From SpSt-600 sp042408195 (GTDB taxonomy: Bacteria > Chloroflexota > Anaerolineae > SpSt-600): a stretch of 64,000 nucleotides of DNA. Shown here piece by piece: positions 34,100 through 41,689 of this stretch. The DNA lies in NCBI GenBank assembly GCA_042408195.1, contig JBHOQL010000118.1:29166-93165 (forward strand), read 5' to 3'. The notes under the pieces were generated by a model. That model had not been told where the DNA came from. It was given only the letters and a program-made list of their open reading frames with translations, and ran no database searches. The position numbers and the translations under genes were made by a program. Numbering within the stretch: position 1 is the stretch's first letter; every line of letters starts with the position of its first letter.

Positions 34100-35107
34100 T
34101 TAGCTAACCAGCTCCCTCACCGCTTGCGCGATGCGCTCAGCCGATGGGATTACAAAGTCCTCCAGGGTGTTGGAGTAAGGGATCGGAACATCAGGGACAG
34201 CCACGCGCTTGGGGGGAGCATCCAGGTATTCCAATGCATTCTCAGCCACGATAGCCACTATTTCCCCGCTCATGCCGTAGCTCAAGTAGTCCTCGTCCAC
34301 CACCAGGAGCCGATGGGTCTTCTTGACCGAGTTTATGATAGCTTCCTTGTCCAAGGGCACAAGGGTGCGCAAGTCTATCACCTCTACACTTATACCTTCT
34401 TTCTCCAGCTCCTTGGCGGCCTCCAAGGCCCTGTGGACCATCATGGCCACAGCTACAATGGTCACATCCTTCCCTTCCCGCTTGATGTCCGCCACACCGA
34501 AGGGGATAATGTAGGGCTCTTCGGGAACAGGCGCCCACGTTGCTTCTATGATGGTCATCCAGGGGAGCCCCATCAGGCCTTTGTGGAAGAAATACATCAC
34601 CGGGTTGTCGTCCCTTATGGCCTGGATCATCAGGCCCTTAGCGTCGTAAGGGGTGGACGGGATTACAATTTTGAGGCCGGGAAGATGAGCAAAGAGTCCG
34701 TAGAGACACTGGGAGTGCTGAGCAGCATCGTTATACCCTCCGCCTATGGCGGTCATGAGCACCACTGGGACCTTGAGTTGTCCTCCGGACATGTACTGGA
34801 TTTTAGACATGTGGTTGAGGATCTGGTCGAAGCATGCTCCCGTAAAGTCAACGAACATGACCTCCACAATGGGGCGCATACCTTCCAGGGCGGCTCCTAC
34901 TGCTGCCCCCACGAAGCCCATCTCTGAGATAGGGGTGTCTCTGACCCTCTCATCGCCAAATTTCTTCCACAGGCCGGTAGTGGCGCCGAAGATTCCTCCA
35001 TAGAACCCAACGTCTTCTCCCATCACGAAGACACGCGGGTCCCTTTCCATCTCCTGGGCGATGGCCTCAGCTATGGCTTCATACATTGAGATAATTCGCT
35101 CGGCCAT
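34100..35107 (-). CDS. 2-oxoacid dehydrogenase E1 beta subunit (pair A)
   Basis: 335 aa. Thiamine-diphosphate-dependent E1 beta chain: MGEDVGFYGGIFGATTGLW (about 27), DTPISEMGFVGAAVGAALEG (about 57-76), MTAIGGGYNDAAQHSQCLYG and the C-terminal transketolase domain (LRTLVPLDKEAIINSVKKT). Works with the alpha chain 15 bases upstream to decarboxylate a 2-oxoacid (or acetoin) and acylate E2. Clearly paralogous with the pair B beta gene. Confidence 0.93.
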   Translation of the reverse strand: MAERIISMYEAIAEAIAQEMERDPRVFVMGEDVGFYGGIFGATTGLWKKFGDERVRDTPISEMGFVGAAVGAALEGMRPIVEVMFVDFTGACFDQILNHMSKIQYMSGGQLKVPVVLMTAIGGGYNDAAQHSQCLYGLFAHLPGLKIVIPSTPYDAKGLMIQAIRDDNPVMYFFHKGLMGLPWMTIIEATWAPVPEEPYIIPFGVADIKREGKDVTIVAVAMMVHRALEAAKELEKEGISVEVIDLRTLVPLDKEAIINSVKKTHRLLVVDEDYLSYGMSGEIVAIVAENALEYLDAPPKRVAVPDVPIPYSNTLEDFVIPSAERIAQAVRELVS

Positions 35108-35122
35108 TTTTATCCCTCCTTA

Positions 35123-36109
35123 TCAAAGGAAAACGTGCTTAAGGGCCTCCTCTGGCTCAGGCCAAGGACTCTCACGGGCGAATTTCTCAGCCTCTGCCAC
35201 GAGGGCAGCCACTTCCTGGTAAATTCGGTCGGCTTCTTCCTCAGTGAGGATTCCTTCTTTAATTAGTTTGGCCCTGAAGTTGGGGATCGGATCTTTCTTG
35301 CGCCATTCCTCCTCCTCGCCCTCAGGCTTGTAGAGCTGTGGGTCGCCCTCAAAGTGACCCCGATAGCGGTAGCAGAGGCACTCAATGAGGGATGGCCCTT
35401 CTCCCCTCCTGGCCCGGGCGATGGCTTCACCGGCTGCCTCGTAGACAGCCATTACATCCATGCCGTCCACAAGGACTCCCGGGATTCCGTAACCGGCAGC
35501 ACGTTCGACGTTAGACTTCACTGCAGTGGACTTGCTCTTGGGGACGGAAATGGCGTAGAGGTTGTCTTCCACCACGAAAACCACTGGGAGCTTCCAGATG
35601 GCAGCCAGGTTCAGGCCCTCGTGGAAGGCGCCTATATTGGCAGCCCCATCGCCGAAAAAGCTAACGGCTACATTATCCCTGCCCTGCATCTTGAAGGCCA
35701 GAGCAGCCCCAACAGCGTGGGGTATTCCAGCGCCAATGATCCCACCGCACCCGAAATGTAGGTTAGCATCAAAGAGGTGCATGTGGCCTCCCTTGCCCTG
35801 ACAGAGCCCGGTCTTCTTCCCGAAAAGCTCGGCCATGAGCTTCTTAAGGTCTCCGCCCTTGGCTATGTAATGGCCGTGGGAGCGGTGGGTTCCAGCTACC
35901 ATATCATCGGGCCTGAGGTGGGCGCAGACCCCCGTGGCTACTGCCTCCTCACCGATGTAAAGGTGCATCTCACCAGGAATAGGGTCGGCTGCGATGTTGA
36001 AAACAGGGGATTTGCCCTCCCAGTAGATTTCAGCCACCCTTTCCTCAAAGAGGCGAATCTTAAGCATAGTGCGGTATAGTTCTACAAGCTTTTCCTTTTC
36101 CACAGGCAT
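35123..36109 (-). CDS. 2-oxoacid dehydrogenase E1 alpha subunit (pair A)
   Basis: 328 aa. ThDP-binding motif GDGAANIGAFHEGLNLAAI (about 148-167) and downstream EDNLYAIS. Also MVAGTHRSHGHYIAKGGD, KGGHMHLFD and RYRGHFEGDP (about 245). Start ATG 36109 with SD GAGGAGGAAT. Its immediate upstream hairpin terminates pair B, so it needs its own promoter or read-through; no consensus promoter was seen in the 61-base gap. An insertion VFNIAADPIPGEMHLYIGEE differs from pair B, a hint of a different substrate. Confidence 0.93.
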   Translation of the reverse strand: MPVEKEKLVELYRTMLKIRLFEERVAEIYWEGKSPVFNIAADPIPGEMHLYIGEEAVATGVCAHLRPDDMVAGTHRSHGHYIAKGGDLKKLMAELFGKKTGLCQGKGGHMHLFDANLHFGCGGIIGAGIPHAVGAALAFKMQGRDNVAVSFFGDGAANIGAFHEGLNLAAIWKLPVVFVVEDNLYAISVPKSKSTAVKSNVERAAGYGIPGVLVDGMDVMAVYEAAGEAIARARRGEGPSLIECLCYRYRGHFEGDPQLYKPEGEEEEWRKKDPIPNFRAKLIKEGILTEEEADRIYQEVAALVAEAEKFARESPWPEPEEALKHVFL

Positions 36110-36125
36110 GGTTTATTCCTCCTCA

Positions 36126-36158
36126 AAAATTAAGGGGAAGGGCTCAAAACCCTTCCCC
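36126..36158 (-). terminator. intrinsic terminator between E1 pairs B and A
   Basis: On minus, GGGGAAGGG (36158-36150) pairs with CCCTTCCCC (36142-36134) around a short loop, followed by TTAATTTTT. A clean hairpin with U-tract, 12 bases after the pair B beta stop. Confidence 0.75.
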
Positions 36159-36170
36159 ATCTTAAGCCTT

Positions 36171-37148
36171 TTACTTACCCAGGACTTCCTTGACGGCTGA
36201 GATTATGTTCTCCTTGGTGGGGATGTAGGCGCTTTCCAGAACAGGACTGAAGGGGACGGGCGTGAAGGGAGCTGCCACCCTTTTGATAGGGGCATCGAGG
36301 TAGTCGAAGGCCTCTTCAGCCACCATTGCAGCGATTTCAGCCCCGGGCCCCGCCTGCTTTACGGCTTCATGGACGACCACCAGGTGGTGGGTCTTTTTGA
36401 CAGAGTTAATTATGGTTTCCTTGTCAAGGGGAGAAAGAGTACGGGGGTCCACCACTTCTACTTCTATCCCTTCCTTTGCCAATTCATCAGCTGCCTCAAG
36501 AGCTTTGTGGACCATGGCCATGGTGGCTACCACCGTCACATCCTTCCCCTCCCGCTTGACGTCGGCCGCGCCTATGGGGATAGTGTAGGGCTCTTCAGGG
36601 ACATCGCCCTCAAGACCGTAAAGCATCTTGTGCTCAATGAACAAGACAGGGTTATCGTCCCTTATGGAGGAAATGAGGAGACCCTTGGCATCGTAAGGGG
36701 TGGACGGGGCCACAACTTTGAGGCCAGGGATGTGCATGAACCAAGCCTCCAGACTCTGGGAGTGCTGGGCAGCAGCACACATCCCTGCACCGCAGGTGGT
36801 CCGGACCACTATGGGGAGCCTGGCTTTCCCTCCAAACATGTACTTCATCTTAGCTGCCTGGTTGAAGAGCTGGTCCAGTGCTACCCCTATGAAGTCAATG
36901 AACATTATCTCCACCACCGGGCGCAAGCCTGCCGCCGCAGCTCCCACTGCCGAGCCTATAATGGCGCTTTCGGTGATGGGAGTATCCCTTACCCTCTCCT
37001 CCCCGAACTCCTCCAAGAGGCCAGCTGTAACTCCGAAAATCCCCCCGTATTTTCCTACATCTTCCCCAGCAACGTAGATGGTGGGATCACGCCTCATCTC
37101 CTGCCTGAGGGCTTCGTTCAGAGCTTGAGCAAAGGTAAGCTTCCTCAT
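36171..37148 (-). CDS. 2-oxoacid dehydrogenase E1 beta subunit (pair B)
   Basis: 325 aa, paralog of 34100-35107: AGEDVGKYGGIFGVTAGLL (about 27), DTPITESAIIGSAVGAAAAG, CGAGMCAAAQHSQSLEAW and LRTLSPLDKETIINSVKKT-like end. Two cysteines in CGAGMC replace the IGGGYN of pair A, a local active-site difference. Starts 12 bases after its alpha subunit stop. Resembles acetoin or branched-chain E1 beta; substrate not determinable. Confidence 0.93.
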   Translation of the reverse strand: MRKLTFAQALNEALRQEMRRDPTIYVAGEDVGKYGGIFGVTAGLLEEFGEERVRDTPITESAIIGSAVGAAAAGLRPVVEIMFIDFIGVALDQLFNQAAKMKYMFGGKARLPIVVRTTCGAGMCAAAQHSQSLEAWFMHIPGLKVVAPSTPYDAKGLLISSIRDDNPVLFIEHKMLYGLEGDVPEEPYTIPIGAADVKREGKDVTVVATMAMVHKALEAADELAKEGIEVEVVDPRTLSPLDKETIINSVKKTHHLVVVHEAVKQAGPGAEIAAMVAEEAFDYLDAPIKRVAAPFTPVPFSPVLESAYIPTKENIISAVKEVLGK

Positions 37149-37160
37149 CTCTGCCTCCTT

Positions 37161-38123
37161 TCACTCTGTATAAACATCCTGGAGGAGTTCCGCTGGCTCT
37201 GGGTAAGGGCTTTCTTCAGCGAAGCGTACGGCCTCTTCAACCCTGGCCTTGATTTCGTCCTGGATCCTGGTTATATCCTCAGGGGTGAGGATTCCCATCC
37301 CCAGTAGCTTGGCCTCAAAGCGGACAATGGGGTCTTTCTTCATCCACTCTTCGACTTCCTCCTTAGGCCTGTAGACCATGGGATCGCCCTCAAAGTGGCC
37401 GCGGTAGCGGTAGGTCTTACATTCAATGAGAGTAGGCCCTTCACCAGCTCTGGCCCTCTTAACGGCGGCTTCAGCCGCTTCGTAGACAGCAATAACATCG
37501 TTTCCGTCCACCACCACACCAGGGATATCGTAGGCCTTGGCCCTTTCGGCAATATCGGTAACGTGGGTGTGTTTGTGCTGGTGGAGGGAAATGGCATAGA
37601 GGTTGTTTTCGCACACGAAGATGACAGGGAGGGACCAGATGGAAGCCATGTTAAGGGCCTCGTGGAAGGTGCCTTGGTTAGCGGCCCCATCTCCGAAAAA
37701 GCAAGCTACGACCCGGTCGGTTCCCTGGTATTTAGCAGCTAGAGCAGCGCCAGCGGCAATGGGGAGGCCTCCACCTACGATCCCGTTGGCCCCCAGGATT
37801 CCCAGGTCCAGGTCAGCGATGTGCATGGAACCGCCCTTGCCTTTGCAGTAGCCAGTCTTCTTCCCGTAAAGCTCGGCCATCATCAGTTTGAGGTCGCCGC
37901 CCTTAGCAATAAGATGGCCGTGCCCGCGGTGGGTGCTGGTGATGTAGTCATCATCGCGGAGGTTTGCGCACACACCCACAGCCACTGCTTCCTCGCCAAT
38001 ATAGAGGTGGACGAAGCCCGGTATTTTGCCAGCAGCAAATAGCTCCCCCACCTTTTCTTCAAAGGCGCGGATGGTGCACATCCTCTCGTACATCCAGAGA
38101 AGCTTTTCCTTCTCAATCGCCAT
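37161..38123 (-). CDS. 2-oxoacid dehydrogenase E1 alpha subunit (pair B)
   Basis: 320 aa. ThDP motif GDGAANQGTFHEALNMASI (about 145-164), CENNLYAIS, TSTHRGHGHLIAKGGD, KGGSMHIADL and RYRGHFEGDPMVYRP. First gene of the E1 set on this strand; SD GGAGGC is near ATG 38123. More like acetoin dehydrogenase E1 alpha (AcoA) in the HIADLDLGILGANGIVG-type stretch, but this is only a resemblance. Confidence 0.92.
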   Translation of the reverse strand: MAIEKEKLLWMYERMCTIRAFEEKVGELFAAGKIPGFVHLYIGEEAVAVGVCANLRDDDYITSTHRGHGHLIAKGGDLKLMMAELYGKKTGYCKGKGGSMHIADLDLGILGANGIVGGGLPIAAGAALAAKYQGTDRVVACFFGDGAANQGTFHEALNMASIWSLPVIFVCENNLYAISLHQHKHTHVTDIAERAKAYDIPGVVVDGNDVIAVYEAAEAAVKRARAGEGPTLIECKTYRYRGHFEGDPMVYRPKEEVEEWMKKDPIVRFEAKLLGMGILTPEDITRIQDEIKARVEEAVRFAEESPYPEPAELLQDVYTE

Positions 38124-39010
38124 TTTTGCCTCCTCCCTTGGAGTTAAACAAGCCTTTCAAAAAAATTTCTCCCCAAATTTCGAGGGAAAACTCTCAGGTG
38201 AGGATAAAAGAAGCCAAAAGGAGCATACGAGCAGCTTAAAAGCCCCTGGGGAGCCGCGGCGTCTTCAACTCTTAAGGTACCTGGTTTTACAATAAAAAAT
38301 TGTACCACAAATAGATACGAAATGCAAGAAAGTTGGTCTAACGGCCAGGGCTTTTCAGTCTTTATGCCCATTACTCGAGCCCCGGTCAGTCCCACGCTGC
38401 CGTAATAACTCCCTGGTGTCCCCCAGAACCTTTCGTTTCTCTACGCCCGGGCTTGGCCAACGGCATCCGATAGCTAGCTCAAGTAGTCAACCAGCTGCCG
38501 AAAGATAACCTTCTGTGGGGTCTTCAGGATTGGGACTTGACCGAAGCAAAGATTAAAAACCAGGCAAACTGACTCGAGCGGGCCATAACCCATGGCCACC
38601 TTTTCCGCATAAGAAGCCTTTAACTTGGCAGAACATTCCCATCGGAGCAGAGCACCGCGACGTCCCGCCCCAAAATTACGCCTTGGGTAAGGAGCGAGCG
38701 GAGCGCACGCTGACCTTTCAAACGGTACTTGCTCTTTCAGGCAAGATGCGATATATTTGCCAAAAATAGCTTGTGACAACCTCTGTTCCACTTGCTTCCG
38801 TGACGCACTGCTAAAATTCATAAAGCACACCGCAGTGCCGGCCGTGGAAGGTAAGTAAAAAAGTTTGACCCCACTTCTGGCCGTTCCCTATAGCGCAAGA
38901 GAGAATATTTTCTACGTTCCCTGGAATTAATTTTTAGGAAAGCCAGGTCAAGCCGAGCAAATCCTCGGTTGCAGATGTTTATCAATAGTGTAGACAAATG
39001 TGGAGGTCCA
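38124..39010. other. large gap with no secure gene
   Basis: 887 bases between the divergent E1 and thrC operons. A minus frame at 38474-38830 encodes an unrecognised 118-aa product (contains CFGQVPILKTPQKVIFRQLVDYLS-like text that I cannot assign); it may be a gene relic. AT-rich stretches near 38285-38330 and 38850-38940 could hold promoters, but no clean hexamer pair was seen. Confidence 0.4.
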
Positions 39011-40120
39011 ATGGTCTACGCGGGAGTGCTTTCCAGATATGGCCATCTCCTCAACCTTCCCTCTCACACTCGCCCTGTAACGCTCTTAGAAGGGGGAACA
39101 CCACTTATCCCCGCACCTCGGCTGGCTCGGAAGTTGGCCGAGGGTATGGATTTGTGGATCAAGTATGAGGGTCTGAATCCGACAGGATCTTTCAAAGACC
39201 GGGGCATGACTGCGGCCATAAGCGAGGCAGTTGGGAGGGGGGCCAAAACCGTCATTTGTGCCTCTACAGGAAACACTGCTGCATCCGCTGCCGCCTACGC
39301 CGCGCGGGCCGGAATGAGATGCATCGTCCTCATCCCAGAGGGGAAAGTCGCGCTGGGGAAGCTAGCAGGTGCTATCGCTTATGGCGCAACGGTCGTCCAG
39401 ATAAAGGGCTCCTTTGACGATGCCCTGAACCTGGTGGTGGAAATCTCCAGAAAATATCCCATCGCCCTGGTGAACTCTCTCAACCCTTACCGGATTGAAG
39501 GGCAGAAGACCGCCGCTTTTGAGATCTGCGATGACTTGGGGGAAGCCCCTGATTGGGTGTGCCTTCCTGTGGGCAATGCGGGGAACATAACTGCGTATTG
39601 GGCAGGATTTAAACAGTACCACGAATGTAAAGGCACGGGCCTTCCGCGTTTGCTGGGCGTGCAGGCAGCAGGAGCAGCACCCCTTGTGCTCGGACGCCCG
39701 GTGGACAACCCAGAGACAGTGGCAACAGCCATCCGCATCGGTCGACCGGCACGGGGGGAAGAGGCCCTTCGGGCCGCCGCGGAATCCGAGGGACGTATAA
39801 TCGCCGTGACCGACGAAGAAATCCTGCGGATGCAGCGTTTGCTAGCCCAGACGGAAGGCATTTGGGTGGAGCCAGCCTCCGCAGCCGGGCTGGCAGGCCT
39901 GGCAGCGGAGATCGCTGCCGGGCGGTTGCAGCCCCGAGGCCAGCGCATCGTCGCCATTTGTACTGGCCACGGCCTGAAAGACCCCGATATCATTACCCAA
40001 TTTGCCGTTAAGCTTATCGTCTTACCCCCTCGGTTGGATTCTCTGGAAGAAGTCGTTCTGAGCCATGAAGGTGCGGGTCCGAGTCCCTGCCACCACAGCG
40101 AACCTGGGTCCCGGCTTTGA
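39011..40120 (+). CDS. thrC: threonine synthase
   Basis: About 369 aa from ATG 39011, chosen because SD GGAGG is 4 bases upstream and the residues (VYAGVLSRYGHLL) match family starts; the 38969 frame is longer without SD. PLP lysine in NPTGSFKDRGMT (about 58-69), with phosphate loop ASTGNTAASAAAYAARAG, LPVGNAGNITAYW and EPASAAGLAGLAA. Converts O-phosphohomoserine to threonine. Its last 56 bases overlap the start of thrB in another frame. A coding bias more GC-rich than the flanking genes is apparent. Confidence 0.93.
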   Translation: MVYAGVLSRYGHLLNLPSHTRPVTLLEGGTPLIPAPRLARKLAEGMDLWIKYEGLNPTGSFKDRGMTAAISEAVGRGAKTVICASTGNTAASAAAYAARAGMRCIVLIPEGKVALGKLAGAIAYGATVVQIKGSFDDALNLVVEISRKYPIALVNSLNPYRIEGQKTAAFEICDDLGEAPDWVCLPVGNAGNITAYWAGFKQYHECKGTGLPRLLGVQAAGAAPLVLGRPVDNPETVATAIRIGRPARGEEALRAAAESEGRIIAVTDEEILRMQRLLAQTEGIWVEPASAAGLAGLAAEIAAGRLQPRGQRIVAICTGHGLKDPDIITQFAVKLIVLPPRLDSLEEVVLSHEGAGPSPCHHSEPGSRL

Positions 40121-40988
40121 TGCTTTAGGCATGGCCCTGGACCTGTGGAATGAGACTATATGGACTTCCACTTCTGATGGCCGGATCCAGGTAACTATCA
40201 CCGGAGAGGGGGAGGGTGTCCTTCCCTCTGATTCAACCAACCCTATTGTCGTCGCAGCTCTCTCCCTCTACGAGCGCGCCGGCGTCACCTGCAAAGGGCT
40301 GAAAGTCCACTGCATCAACCGGATTCCCATGGGCTCCGGGCTGGGCTCCAGTTCCGCCGCTTTGCTGAGCGGGCTATTGGGTGCCAATGCGCTTCTGGGG
40401 GAGCCTTTCTCCAGGGAAGAAATCTTGAAGATCGCTATTGAAACCGAGGGACATCCCGACAACGTAGCCCCCGCCATGCTGGGCGGGCTTGTTGTTTCCA
40501 TCCTGCATGAGGGTCGGGTTGTCTCCATTAAACTTCCTGCCCGTGCCAATCGTGGGCCCATAAAGGTCACCTTCGTTCTCCCCGACCTAAATTTTCCAAC
40601 CGAATATGCCCGCTCCATTCTTCCCCGAACCGTGGACCGCCAAGACGCCATCTACAACATCAGCCGGTCTGTCCTGGTTGTGGAAGCTCTACGGACGGGG
40701 GACCTGGACATGCTTGGCAAGGCTATGGACGACCGGCTTCACCAGCCCTACCGTCTGCCCCTGATCCCCGGTGCCCTCTCAGCAATGGAGGCCGCCCGCC
40801 GGGCTGGCGCAGCCGCTGTTGCCCTCTCTGGGGCTGGGCCCGGCCTCATTGCCTTTTCAGCCGAATGGATTCCCGAAATCGGAGAAGCGATGCGAGAAGC
40901 TTTCGCACAGGCAGGCCTCCGAGCGCGGGTATTCCACCTGCGCGTGACCGAAAAGGGAGCACAGGTCATTAAGCGAAAAGGGCTTTAA
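40065..40988 (+). CDS. thrB: homoserine kinase
   Basis: 307 aa GHMP kinase giving O-phosphohomoserine for ThrC. RVPATTANLGPGFDALGMAL (5-24) and the ATP-binding RIPMGSGLGSSSAALLSGL (about 86-104) are diagnostic, with ALSGAGPGLIAFS near 260. Starts inside thrC. GC content looks higher than in neighbours, as for thrC. Together they complete the last two steps to threonine; no homoserine dehydrogenase here. Confidence 0.93.
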   Translation: MKVRVRVPATTANLGPGFDALGMALDLWNETIWTSTSDGRIQVTITGEGEGVLPSDSTNPIVVAALSLYERAGVTCKGLKVHCINRIPMGSGLGSSSAALLSGLLGANALLGEPFSREEILKIAIETEGHPDNVAPAMLGGLVVSILHEGRVVSIKLPARANRGPIKVTFVLPDLNFPTEYARSILPRTVDRQDAIYNISRSVLVVEALRTGDLDMLGKAMDDRLHQPYRLPLIPGALSAMEAARRAGAAAVALSGAGPGLIAFSAEWIPEIGEAMREAFAQAGLRARVFHLRVTEKGAQVIKRKGL

Positions 40989-41005
40989 TAGCAGCCAGGG
41001 GTTCC

Positions 41006-41634
41006 GGCAAACAGTGCCGGACGGAGGCATATGAAGGGCCGTTCCCGCTGCCGAAAGCCTTTTCCCCGAACTCCGACATCCAACTGAAGGGAGTCCTGGA
41101 GGTAGATAAGCGGCGATATTGGCTCGATGGAGCACTGGGCCAACAGGCTCACATCTGGGGTGCGAGCCACGCGGAGCGCTGGGTGTGGGGGAATTGCAAT
41201 ACGTTTGCAGAAGATCACGAAATGGTCTTTGAGGACCTGAGTGCCCAAGTGCGGTGGGCCCCTTGATGTTGCCCATGCTGCCAGTGTTTGGTTTGCGCCT
41301 GGGAGGCCAAATGGTCTTTCTGAACGGCCTGATCTCCATTTTGCTGAATCACAGTCGCACAGAAGTGGGCTTTTGGTGCTTCTCCGGACGAGGCGGGGGC
41401 TTAAGCATATGGGGAATCGCTATGAGCCCACTGAAGCTTCTTGTCGGAGCCTTTTAAACGGATCCCGATGGTAGCCAGCGATGGTGCCGCAACACCAAAG
41501 GGGGAGACCTGTCCCTTGCTCTCCTTCAATCGCACGGACGCGAGAGGCGCCCGATCTTCCTCACTGCTGAAGGAACCTGTGCTCTGGATTGGGTAGAGCG
41601 AACTCAAAATGCTCGGGTAACATTGTGGGTTTAG
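41006..41634 (+). pseudogene. decayed gene, possible lipocalin/AttH-like hydratase
   Basis: Frame 1 gives EGPFPLPKAFSPNSDIQL then WLDGALGQQAHIWGASHAER and WGNCNTFAEDHEMVFEDLSA, ending at TGA 41264-41266. Frame 2 continues at once as LPVFGLRLGGQMVFLNGL, ISILLNHSRTEVGFWCFSGR, and is broken by TAA 41455-41457, then resumes TDPDGSQRWCRNTK to TAG 41634. The pieces join into one plausible protein, so this is a gene broken by a frameshift and a stop. Family assignment to tocopherol-cyclase/AttH-type folds is a guess; lies directly after thrB with open reading from its stop. Confidence 0.6.
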
Positions 41635-41689
41635 GGGTTTCCCAGGAGGAAATACCGCGTCTGCCGGGAAAGATCCCGGTGGGCAAACC

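Noticed and set aside
36369..37307. 312-aa plus-strand frame over the E1 beta gene
   Set aside because: Antisense shadow of clear E1 beta and alpha genes; no SD or recognisable domain.
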